From Rhodanobacter sp. B04 (GTDB lineage: Bacteria > Pseudomonadota > Gammaproteobacteria > Xanthomonadales > Rhodanobacteraceae): 64,000 nucleotides of DNA. A model generated the notes under the pieces. The model ran no database searches. It was given only the letters and a program-made list of their open reading frames with translations, and had not been told where the DNA came from. Where the stretch lies: the NCBI RefSeq assembly GCF_002001125.1, contig NZ_MUNV01000009.1:1-64000 (forward strand). The letters are read 5' to 3'. The position numbers and the translations under genes were made by a program. This document shows, piece after piece, positions 56,831-64,000 of this stretch. How positions within the stretch are numbered: the first letter of the stretch is position 1; each line of letters starts with the position of its first letter.

Positions 56831-57442
56831 TCAGACGGCCAGATGCAGGAACGACGCCACGCCGGCCATGAACATCTGCACCGACAACGCGATCAGCAGC
56901 ATGCCCATCACGCGCTCCAGCGCCGTCAGCACGCTCTCGCCGAGCCAGCGGAACAGGTAGGTCGCGCTGAGCAGAATTGCCGAGGTCGCCAGCCACGCCA
57001 GTAGCAGGGCGATCATCCAGTCGGCGGTGCGACCTGGCTGGGTGTTGGTCAGCAACAGCAGTGCCGCCATCGCCGATGGACCGGCCACGCCGGGGATCGC
57101 CATCGGCACGATGAACGGTTCGCCCTCGCCCGTCTTGCCGAAGATGCCGCCACCGTCGGCCGGCGGAAACACCATGCGGATGCCGATCAGGAACAGCACG
57201 ATGCCGCCGGCGATGCTGATCGAGTCGGGCTTCAGCTGCAGCAGTTGCAGGATGTGCTGGCCGCCGAACAGGAACGCCACCAGCACGCCCAGCGCGATCA
57301 GCAATTCGCGCACCATCACCCGGCGCCGACGCTTCGGCGGCACGTCCTTGAGCAAACTCAGGAAGAACGGGATATTGCCCAGCGGATCCATGATCAGAAA
57401 CAACATGATTCCCGCGGACAACGTGGTCATCTGCGTTTCCAT
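56831..57442 (-). CDS. MarC/YhgN-family membrane protein
   Basis: A 203-residue integral membrane protein with about six hydrophobic helices and the family motifs L-F-L-I-M-D-P-L-G-N-I-P-F-F and P-M-A-I-P-G-V-A-G-P. Function of MarC proteins is unresolved (a role in antibiotic resistance was proposed and later disputed). AAGGGAG precedes the ATG. Confidence 0.9.
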   Translation of the reverse strand: METQMTTLSAGIMLFLIMDPLGNIPFFLSLLKDVPPKRRRRVMVRELLIALGVLVAFLFGGQHILQLLQLKPDSISIAGGIVLFLIGIRMVFPPADGGGIFGKTGEGEPFIVPMAIPGVAGPSAMAALLLLTNTQPGRTADWMIALLLAWLATSAILLSATYLFRWLGESVLTALERVMGMLLIALSVQMFMAGVASFLHLAV

Positions 57443-57496
57443 CTCGACTCCCTTCTCGTGAGGCGATCACCACGCCGGTGACACCGGCGCATGCAT

Positions 57497-58267
57497 TCAG
57501 TCGACACGCAGATCCAGCACCGCACCACGCGCCTCAAGTGCCTGCGCGCTGAGCAGATAGACCGCCGCCGCCGCCGCCGCATCCGGCAGCGGGCGCTGCA
57601 TGATGTCCTCGCCGAAATACGCCTGCCGCCGCAGCGCCGTGCGCATCGGTGCCGGCAGCATCGCATGCGTGCGTAGCGGGCCGCTGTCGGTTTCCTCGTG
57701 CAGGATCGCCACGAAGCGCTCCAGCGCCGCCTTCGACACGCCGTAACCACCCCAGTGCGCGCGTTGCACCAGCTCGGGGGCGTCCATCACGAACACCACC
57801 GCACTGTCGCTGGCCTGATTCAACAGCGGCAAACAGGCCTGGGTCAGCGCGAACGGTGCCGAGACATTCACATGCAGCGCACGCAGCCAGTCGTCCGGCT
57901 TGTGCATCGCGATCGGGGTGAGCCCGGTGAAGCTGGCGGCACAATGCACGATGCCGTCGAGCCGGCCCAGATCGCGCTCCAACCCTTCGGCCAGAGCGGC
58001 GTACTCGCGCGGGGTGGCCACTTCCATGTCGAGCGGATGGATCACCGGCTCGGACAGGCCTTCGGCAAGCATCGCGTCGTACAACTGCTCCAGCTGGCGC
58101 TTGCGCTTGCCGGTGATGACCACTGTCGCGCCGGCACGGGCGACTGCCCGCGCAACCGCGCTGCCGAGGCCGCCATAGGCACCGGTCACCAGCACGACGC
58201 GGTCCGCCAAGGCATCGGTTGCCGGCACCCAGCCCGCCGGCAATCGGGCAACCGGCAGGCCCCTCAA
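57497..58267 (-). CDS. Short-chain dehydrogenase/reductase (YciK-like)
   Basis: A 256-residue NAD(P)-dependent SDR. It has the nucleotide motif T-G-A-Y-G-G-L-G and Y-G-V-S-K as the catalytic Tyr/Lys pair; the usual Ser position reads V-F-V-M-D, so catalysis may be altered. The assigned start is TTG overlapping the grxD stop (TTGA), implying coupled translation; a later internal start cannot be excluded. Confidence 0.85.
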   Translation of the reverse strand: MRGLPVARLPAGWVPATDALADRVVLVTGAYGGLGSAVARAVARAGATVVITGKRKRQLEQLYDAMLAEGLSEPVIHPLDMEVATPREYAALAEGLERDLGRLDGIVHCAASFTGLTPIAMHKPDDWLRALHVNVSAPFALTQACLPLLNQASDSAVVFVMDAPELVQRAHWGGYGVSKAALERFVAILHEETDSGPLRTHAMLPAPMRTALRRQAYFGEDIMQRPLPDAAAAAAVYLLSAQALEARGAVLDLRVD

Positions 58268-58587
58268 GGTGCCACTCCGGTCACGTCCGTGGCCATGCGC
58301 GCCAGCTCACCGGCAGCGTTCAGATCCTCGATGATGTCGCAGCCACCGATCAGCTCGCCCTGGATGAACAACTGCGGGAAGGTAGGCCAGTTGGCGAAAT
58401 GCGGCAGCGCGGCGCGCACCTGCGGATCGGCCAGCACGTTCACCGCGTGATATTCCGCGCCGGCCTCGGAAAGCGCCTTGGCGGCGCGGCTGGAAAACCC
58501 GCACATAGGGAATTCCGGCGTGCCTTTCATGAAAAGCACGATGGAATGCTCGGCCAATGTGGTCCGGATTTGTTCGTTGATGTCCAT
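58264..58587 (-). CDS. grxD: GrxD monothiol glutaredoxin
   Basis: A 107-residue monothiol glutaredoxin with active site C-G-F-S (preceded by M-K-G-T-P-E-F-P-M), the W-P-T-F-P-Q-L-F motif and G-G-C-D glutathione-binding loop. It carries or inserts Fe-S clusters with a BolA partner. The ATG at 58587 aligns with E. coli GrxD; an ATG 15 bases upstream is possible. Confidence 0.95.
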   Translation of the reverse strand: MDINEQIRTTLAEHSIVLFMKGTPEFPMCGFSSRAAKALSEAGAEYHAVNVLADPQVRAALPHFANWPTFPQLFIQGELIGGCDIIEDLNAAGELARMATDVTGVAP

Positions 58588-58603
58588 AGCTTGGTGTTTC
58601 ATC

Positions 58604-58632
58604 TTTACAATGCAGGCAGACCGATATTGTAT
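58604..58632 (+). promoter_or_regulatory. Possible sodB promoter
   Basis: TTTACA at 58604 and TTGTAT at 58627, spaced by 17 bases, lie upstream of sodB. The opposite strand has TACAAT in the same place, which could be the -10 of grxD. Both matches are moderate. Confidence 0.3.
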
Positions 58633-58697
58633 CAGTCAGCCGTCGGCTGCCGTCCGCTGCGCCGACTATCTCCCCAGCCACCGTCAAGGAGCCACAC

Positions 58698-59276
58698 ATG
58701 GCGATCGAACTTCCCCCGTTGCCGTACGAGAAGAACGCACTGGAACCGCACATCTCCGCCGAAACGCTGGAGTTCCACTACGGCAAGCACCACCAGGCCT
58801 ACGTAACCAACCTCAACAAGCTGATCGAAGGCACCGAGTTTGCGGACGCCGCACTGGAAGAGATCATCAGGAAGTCCTCCGGCGGCGTGTTCAACAATGC
58901 CGCGCAGATCTGGAACCACACGTTCTACTGGAACTCGATGAGCCCCAAGGGGGGCGGCGCACCGGCCGGCAAGCTCGCCGACGCGATCACCAAGGCATTC
59001 GGCTCGTTCGACAAGTTCAAGGAAGAGTTCACCAAGTCGGCGACCGGCAACTTCGGTTCCGGCTGGACCTGGCTGGTGCAGCGCCCGGACGGCTCGCTCG
59101 GCATCGTCAACACCTCGAACGCCGCCACGCCGATCACCGGCAGCGACAAGCCGCTGTTCACCGCTGACGTGTGGGAACACGCTTATTACATCGACTACCG
59201 CAACGCCCGCCCGAAGTACCTGGAAGCGTTCTGGAACCTGGTGAACTGGGATTTCGCGGCCAGCAACCTGGCCTGA
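58698..59276 (+). CDS. sodB: SodB iron superoxide dismutase
   Basis: A 192-residue Fe-type superoxide dismutase. Metal ligands are visible in H-Y-G-K-H-H (His27), N-H-T-F-Y-W-N (His74) and D-V-W-E-H-A-Y (Asp157, His161). G-G-V-F-N-N-A-A-Q precedes the second, with the Gln70 that favours iron. No signal peptide, cytosolic. AAGGAG lies before the ATG, and a terminator follows. Confidence 0.97.
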   Translation: MAIELPPLPYEKNALEPHISAETLEFHYGKHHQAYVTNLNKLIEGTEFADAALEEIIRKSSGGVFNNAAQIWNHTFYWNSMSPKGGGAPAGKLADAITKAFGSFDKFKEEFTKSATGNFGSGWTWLVQRPDGSLGIVNTSNAATPITGSDKPLFTADVWEHAYYIDYRNARPKYLEAFWNLVNWDFAASNLA

Positions 59277-59297
59277 TTGACCCGGTTTGGCGGTACG

Positions 59298-59325
59298 AAA
59301 ACGGAGCCCGAGGGCTCCGTTTTTT
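59298..59325 (+). terminator. sodB terminator
   Basis: Hairpin ACGGAGCCC / GGGCTCCGT with a 2-base loop and a following T-run, 22 bases after the sodB stop. Confidence 0.93.
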
Positions 59326-59348
59326 ATGGCCACGCCTGGCGCTTCAGC

Positions 59349-60503
59349 TCACCCGAGCGAGCGCAGCACCGGCGCTGCCTGCAGCTCACGCCCCAAGGCG
59401 CTGGCCAGGGCATTCAACCGCCCCGCCAACAGCCCGGCATCCGGCGCGCACAACGTGGCATGCCCCACCTTGCGTCCCGTTCGGGCCTGCTTGCCGTAAT
59501 CGTGCCAGTGCGCATCGACGGCGCGCAGCACCGGTTCCGCCGCAGGCAGCTCGCCGATCCAGTTGAACATCGTCGACATGCCACGCGCGCCGGTATCGCC
59601 CAGCGGCAAGCCGAGCACCGCCCGCACATGGTTCTCGAACTGGCTGGTGTGCGCGCCCTCGATGGTCCAGTGCCCTGAGTTGTGCACCCGTGGCGCCATC
59701 TCGTTGCCGAGCAGCTCGCCGTTCCTGACGAACAGCTCCAGCGCGAACACGCCCACGTAGTCCAGCCGTTCGGCCAGCGTGCGCGCCAACGCCGTGGCGC
59801 GCTGCTGCAACTGTTCGATATCCGGAGCCGGCGCCAGACTCATCGCCAGCACCCCATCGGTATGCCAGTTGCGGGTCAGCGGCCAAGTACGGAAATCGCC
59901 ATCGCGTCCACGCACCGCGATCACGGACAGCTCGCGCTCGAACGGCACGAACGCCTCGAGGATCAGGCCATGCTTTGATGCCTGTGCACCGAGCGCCGCC
60001 CATGCAGCGTCGGCATCTGCGACGCCGCCGAGACGAAACTGGCCCTTGCCGTCGTAGCCGAGTCGGCGGGTCTTGAGGATCGCCGGCGCCCCGATCGCTG
60101 CGAGTGCCTGATCCAATCCCTCCCGCGTATCCACCGCGATGAACTCAGGCGTCGGCAGGCCGCATTCGCGGAACAAGGTCTTCTCGGCCAGCCGATCCTG
60201 CGCCACCGCCAGCGCCTGCGGTGCCGGCGACACCGTTACCCGCGCAGACAGCCAGTGCGCCGTCTCGGCCGGCACGTTCTCGAAATCGAAGGTGATGACA
60301 TCGACCTGCGCGGCAAAGGCTTCCAGCGCGGCATAATCGGTCCAGTCAGCCACCACCAGCGGCGCGACCTGCCCCGCGCAGGCATCGGCCGAACTGTCCA
60401 CCACCAAGGCCTTTACACCCAGCGGTGCCGCGGCCAGCGCCAGCATGCGCGCCAGCTGGCCGCCACCGAGGATGCCCAGCACAGGCTGCCGTCGGTCGCT
60501 CAT
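59349..60503 (-). CDS. purK: PurK N5-carboxyaminoimidazole ribonucleotide synthase
   Basis: A 384-residue ATP-grasp enzyme that makes N5-CAIR from AIR, bicarbonate and ATP in purine synthesis. The start [10 protein letters not shown], then [13 protein letters not shown] and [14 protein letters not shown] are characteristic. The ATG at 60503 overlaps the purE stop as ATGA; a much longer upstream frame is out of register with purE and not used. Confidence 0.97.
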   Translation of the reverse strand: MSDRRQPVLGILGGGQLARMLALAAAPLGVKALVVDSSADACAGQVAPLVVADWTDYAALEAFAAQVDVITFDFENVPAETAHWLSARVTVSPAPQALAVAQDRLAEKTLFRECGLPTPEFIAVDTREGLDQALAAIGAPAILKTRRLGYDGKGQFRLGGVADADAAWAALGAQASKHGLILEAFVPFERELSVIAVRGRDGDFRTWPLTRNWHTDGVLAMSLAPAPDIEQLQQRATALARTLAERLDYVGVFALELFVRNGELLGNEMAPRVHNSGHWTIEGAHTSQFENHVRAVLGLPLGDTGARGMSTMFNWIGELPAAEPVLRAVDAHWHDYGKQARTGRKVGHATLCAPDAGLLAGRLNALASALGRELQAAPVLRSLG

Positions 60504-61003
60504 TGGCGCGGATCCGGTTGTTCCAGCACGGCCCGGGTCTGGCGTGCCCGCCACGAATCCAGTGCCGTGGCCAGCTCGGGATCGTGCAAGGCCAGCACCG
60601 CGGCCGCCAGCAGACCGGCGTTCACCGCACCAGCCCGCCCGATCGCCAGCGTGCCGACTGGAATGCCGGCCGGCATCTGCGCGATCGACAGCAGCGAATC
60701 CATGCCATTGAGGGCCTTGGACTGCACCGGCACGCCGAACACCGGCAGCCGCGTCTTCGCTGCCAGCATGCCCGGCAGGTGTGCGGCGCCGCCAGCGCCG
60801 GCAATGACTACCTGGATGCCGCGTGTAACGGCCTGCTCGGCATAGCTGAACAACAGGTCCGGCGTGCGGTGCGCCGAGACCACCTGCACCTCGTGCGGCA
60901 CGCCCAGCTCGGTCAACACCTCGGCGGCGTGCTGCATGGTTTCCCAGTCCGAACGTGAACCCATCACCACGCCAACGCGCGGCGGCTTGGATGTACCTGT
61001 CAT
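60500..61003 (-). CDS. purE: PurE N5-CAIR mutase
   Basis: A 167-residue mutase converting N5-CAIR to CAIR, next step after Pur[22 protein letters not shown] and [12 protein letters not shown] match the class I family. The ATG at 61003 is taken over an upstream TTG. It forms the purEK operon. Confidence 0.97.
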   Translation of the reverse strand: MTGTSKPPRVGVVMGSRSDWETMQHAAEVLTELGVPHEVQVVSAHRTPDLLFSYAEQAVTRGIQVVIAGAGGAAHLPGMLAAKTRLPVFGVPVQSKALNGMDSLLSIAQMPAGIPVGTLAIGRAGAVNAGLLAAAVLALHDPELATALDSWRARQTRAVLEQPDPRQ

Positions 61004-61072
61004 GGCCGAGCCGTCCAAAAACGGCTATTGTACGGGCTTTCCGCCACCCCGGCACCATGCAAAAAAGCCATC

Positions 61073-61345
61073 ATGGACAAGCGTCTACTCGACATCCTGT
61101 GCTGCCCGGTCAGCAAAACGCCGGTGCGTCCCTTGAGCAAGCACGAGCTCGACGCATTGAATGAGGCAATCGCCGCCGGCCAGGTCGACTCCGTCGCCGG
61201 CACCCGCGTCCGCGAGCGGGTGGCCGAAGCGCTGATCACCACCGACCGCAAGGTGATCTACCGGGTCGAGGACGGCATTCCCGTCATGCTGCCGGAAGAA
61301 GGCATCGGCACTACCCAGCTCACGGCCTTTCCCGTCGCCCCGTAA
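61073..61345 (+). CDS. Trm112-family small protein (YcaR-like)
   Basis: A 90-residue protein starting M-D-K-R-L-L-D-I-L-C-C-P-V and ending P-V-M-L-P-E-E, matching the bacterial Trm112/YcaR fold. The second zinc-binding Cys pair typical of eukaryotic Trm112 is not evident. Role in bacteria is unclear. A divergent start region separates it from purE. Confidence 0.88.
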   Translation: MDKRLLDILCCPVSKTPVRPLSKHELDALNEAIAAGQVDSVAGTRVRERVAEALITTDRKVIYRVEDGIPVMLPEEGIGTTQLTAFPVAP

Positions 61346-61474
61346 AATCCTGCGCCGTGACCGCCCTGCCGCCCACGCATGACCATGACATGGATAGCCG
61401 CTTTGGCTTATCGTCAGCATTCGTGCAGCACTCCGGTTGCCGGCCGCACATTGCAATGTTTCAGGGGATTGGCG

Positions 61475-63787
61475 ATGAACGAAGCCAGTGATCCATCCAG
61501 AGTTGTCAATCTGAACCAGCGGATGGATCCCGCCAGCGAGCGCGTGGGCGAGCTGCTCAACACCGTGCGCGGCATCGCCAATCGGCGCCTGCAGCAATGG
61601 GTCGGCAACGCCTTCGAGCATGTCGACGATGCGCTGTTCGACCTTGCCGAAAAGGCCGAGAACAACGCCGCCCAGATGCACTATTTCGATGGCATGCGCG
61701 AAGTGCGCAAGCGTCGCCCCGCGGTGGAGCGGCATTTCCTCGGTGCCATCAGCCGCAGCCTGGGCGAACTGACCCATCCGTCGCAGCAGCCATCCACAAG
61801 TGCTCCGGCATCCCCGGGCACGGTCGAGCTGTCGCTGGTGGCAGACAACGAACTGGAAGAGTCGCTCGCGATCACCAGCATGATCGGCAAGAACGAATCG
61901 CGGCTGGCGCGCGACCTGTTCGCCGTCAACCAGCGGCTGTCGGTGATCTGCGGCGGCCACAAGATCGACGATGCCAACAATCCGGTGGCCCCGGCGACCC
62001 TGGCGCAGGCTTTCCGTCAGGCGCTGCATGAGCTCAGCGCGGACATGCGCGTCAAGCTGATCATCTTCAAGCTGTTCGATCGCTATCTGCTGTCGTCGCT
62101 GGAAGAGCTCTACCAGGAAATCAATACCGAACTGGCCCGTGCCGGCGTGCTGCCGCATCTGCGGCATGAGGTTGCGCGCAGCGGCGCCAAGGCCGCGGCC
62201 GCTTCAGGCAACGCGAATGCGCAACAGCCTGCGGGTGCCGCAGCGGAAAATGGCGAGGAGGCTGGCGACATCCCGAGCGACCTGCTGCAGACCCTGCATG
62301 CACTGTTCAGTGCCCGCCGCGGTTCGGCCGGCATCAATGCAGGCAACGCGGGCAGCGGCGGGATGCATGCGATGCCGACGGGGCCGCTGCCTTCGGCCAA
62401 CGAATTGCTTGGCGCCCTCAGCGTGTTGCAAAGCCAGATCGCCAGCGCCGGCCCGTTGCCGCTGGCCCAGCCCGATGATGCTGCCGAGCTCAGCCGCGAA
62501 GTCATGCAGCTGAAGGGGCAGTTGCTGAGCCAGATCGGCGCGCTGCGCGGCGAACGCCCCAGTCACGTCGCCACCATCGATGAGGACACCATCGACCTGG
62601 TTGGGATGCTGTTCGAATTCATCCTGGAAGACCGCAACCTGCCTGCCGAGATGCAGGTCATGCTGGCACGCCTGCAGATCCCTTACCTCAAGGCGGCAAT
62701 CCTCGACCGCAAGCTGTTTGCGCACCGCCAGCATCCGGCACGCCGGTTGCTGGACTGCCTGGCCGAACAGGCCAAGGGCTGGTCGGAAGAGTCCGACCGC
62801 GATCGTCGCCTGCACGACAAGGTGAAATGGGTCGTCGAGCAGCTGCTGCATGAATTCGACGATGACATGGGCATCTTCGAGCGCCTGCTGACCGACCTGC
62901 AACAGTTCCAGGACGTCAACAAGCGACGCTCCGAACTCGCCGAACAGCGCGTAGCCGAATCCACCCGCGGCCGTGAAAAGCTCGAGCAGGCGCGGCGGCG
63001 TGCGGCGCGTGAAATCCTCGATCGCATCGGTGAGCGCAAGCTGCCGCCGCTGGTGCACGGCGTGCTGGCAAGGGCCTGGGCGAATCACATGGTGCTGACC
63101 TTGCTGCGCCAGGGCGAAACTTCGCCCGAGTTCAAGAGCGCCTTGCGCTTCGTGGATGACTTCATCGCCAGCACCCGCGCCGTCACCGATCCCGAAAGCC
63201 GGCAGAACCTGCGCCAGATGCTGCCCGGCATCGAGCGTGCATTGCGCCAGGGCCTGGCCAATGTGGCCTTCCAGGAGCACGACACCGAGCGCCTGCTGGG
63301 CCAGCTGCATGCCTATTACCGGCAGCAACTTGGCGAGACCGTCGAGACCACCGAAGTGGTCACGACCGACGAAGACAGCGCGATGCTGGCCATACCCGAC
63401 AGCATCCAGCCGGTCATCCAGCGCGAGGCCGAACCGGAAGAGAGCAGCCCGGAAGAGAATGTCGCGATACCGCCGGACAGCCCCGAATGGCAGCAGGTCC
63501 AGGCATTGCAGCCTGGCACCTGGCTGGAGTTCAGCCACTTCGAGGAAGCCATGACCCGCGCCAAGCTGTCGTGGATCAGCCCGATGAGCGGCCGCTATCT
63601 GTTCGTCAACCGGCGCGGCCTGAAAGTGGCGGATTACTCGCCGCAGGAACTGGCTGTCCTGCTGATCGATGGCCTGGCCCGCATACTCGCCGCGAATGCA
63701 CTGTTTGATCGCGCCCTGAGCGCCATCGTCGGCCGCCTGAGCCAATCGGACAACGCCGCACCACCTGCCGCCACGGACACGGAATGA
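61475..63787 (+). CDS. DUF1631-family protein
   Basis: A 770-residue cytosolic protein of the DUF1631 family, characteristic of gammaproteobacteria. It is mostly helical, with Ala-rich low-complexity segments around 230-330 and a C-terminal domain (W-Q-Q-V-Q-A-L-Q-P-G-T-W-L-E-F) that resembles PilZ-like folds in other members. The ATG at 61475 follows GGGGA. It overlaps nadC by four bases (ATGA). Confidence 0.85.
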   Translation: MNEASDPSRVVNLNQRMDPASERVGELLNTVRGIANRRLQQWVGNAFEHVDDALFDLAEKAENNAAQMHYFDGMREVRKRRPAVERHFLGAISRSLGELTHPSQQPSTSAPASPGTVELSLVADNELEESLAITSMIGKNESRLARDLFAVNQRLSVICGGHKIDDANNPVAPATLAQAFRQALHELSADMRVKLIIFKLFDRYLLSSLEELYQEINTELARAGVLPHLRHEVARSGAKAAAASGNANAQQPAGAAAENGEEAGDIPSDLLQTLHALFSARRGSAGINAGNAGSGGMHAMPTGPLPSANELLGALSVLQSQIASAGPLPLAQPDDAAELSREVMQLKGQLLSQIGALRGERPSHVATIDEDTIDLVGMLFEFILEDRNLPAEMQVMLARLQIPYLKAAILDRKLFAHRQHPARRLLDCLAEQAKGWSEESDRDRRLHDKVKWVVEQLLHEFDDDMGIFERLLTDLQQFQDVNKRRSELAEQRVAESTRGREKLEQARRRAAREILDRIGERKLPPLVHGVLARAWANHMVLTLLRQGETSPEFKSALRFVDDFIASTRAVTDPESRQNLRQMLPGIERALRQGLANVAFQEHDTERLLGQLHAYYRQQLGETVETTEVVTTDEDSAMLAIPDSIQPVIQREAEPEESSPEENVAIPPDSPEWQQVQALQPGTWLEFSHFEEAMTRAKLSWISPMSGRYLFVNRRGLKVADYSPQELAVLLIDGLARILAANALFDRALSAIVGRLSQSDNAAPPAATDTE

Positions 63788-64000
63788 GTCAACCATTTGC
63801 GCCGCTGGCGCCGGATGCCGCCCACGTCGCTGTCGATATCGAACGCGCCCTCGCCGAGGACCTTGGCCAGGGCGATGCCACTGCCGAGCTGCTGCCGATC
63901 GATGCCCACGCTCACGCCGAGCTGACCTGCCGCGACCCGGCGGTAGTCGCCGGCACGGCGTGGTTCGATGCCTGTTTTCGCCGGCTCGATCCGGCCGTGC
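63784..64000 (+). CDS. nadC: NadC nicotinate-nucleotide pyrophosphorylase (5' part)
   Basis: First 72 codons of quinolinate phosphoribosyltransferase, the step from quinolinate to nicotinate mononucleotide in NAD synthesis. The visible sequence (I-E-R-A-L-A-E-D-L-G-Q-G-D-A-T, then A-E-L-T-C-R-D-P-A-V-V-A-G) matches the N-terminal half of NadC. The gene runs off the right edge; start is ATG overlapping the DUF1631 stop. Confidence 0.9.
   Translation, partial: MSQPFAPLAPDAAHVAVDIERALAEDLGQGDATAELLPIDAHAHAELTCRDPAVVAGTAWFDACFRRLDPAV

Noticed and set aside
59349-61058. Single long frame running from purK through purE
   Set aside because: The part upstream of 60503 is out of register with purE, whose own frame and overlap are clear.

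Overview
The window looks like a chromosome segment from a GC-rich gammaproteobacterium of the Xanthomonadales/Lysobacterales, most likely Rhodanobacteraceae (the Rhodanobacter, Dyella and Luteibacter relatives). This is an inference from the neighbourhood nadC - DUF1631 - Trm112-like - purE/purK - sodB - grxD - SDR - marC, the TonB-dependent receptors with signal peptides, and the T6SS and two-partner-secretion gene content. No species-level marker is visible.

Region 1 (1-7336, minus strand) is a two-partner secretion operon. It has an FhaC/ShlB-type outer-membrane transporter (tpsB) and, 12 bases downstream, a giant filamentous-haemagglutinin-like exoprotein (tpsA) that runs off the left edge. 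The exoprotein carries two virtually identical 1701-bp in-frame tandem repeats.

Region 2 (7781-42672, almost all minus strand) is a type VI secretion locus. In transcription order it reads tssB, tssC, hcp, tagJ, tssE, tssF, tssG, clpV. Next come three unfamiliar cytosolic proteins with hydrolase-like motifs (Cys/His, HExxH zincin-like, PI-PLC-like), PAAR and a TPR-methyltransferase. Then follow vgrG with a DUF6931-like partner, and finally tagH, tssK, tssL, tssM, tagF, pppA, ppkA and a small membrane protein. One cassette points the other way: a GH19-like peptidoglycan hydrolase followed by a lipoprotein with an LprI domain, read as a T6SS effector and its immunity protein. The kinase PpkA, phosphatase PppA, FHA protein TagH, TssL and TagF form a threonine-phosphorylation switch. 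A short motif (D/E)-x-T-V/M-V-(K/R/Q)-P occurs four times in PpkA and once at the N-terminus of TssL, which gives a concrete wiring hypothesis. tssJ, tssA and tagQRST are not in the window.

Region 3 (43561-64000) is mainly housekeeping: tRNA-Val(GAC), uvrB, an orphan GspH/FimT pseudopilin, tRNA-Asn(GTT), ppnN, two TonB-dependent receptors, an OlsF-like bifunctional acyltransferase, marC, an SDR and grxD, sodB, purK/purE, a Trm112-like protein, a DUF1631 protein and the start of nadC.

The most distinctive material lies in the T6SS: the phospho-motif shared by kinase and TssL, the TagF fused to a decayed PP2C domain, the GH19/LprI pair, and the three-enzyme island next to PAAR, which shows no immunity genes.
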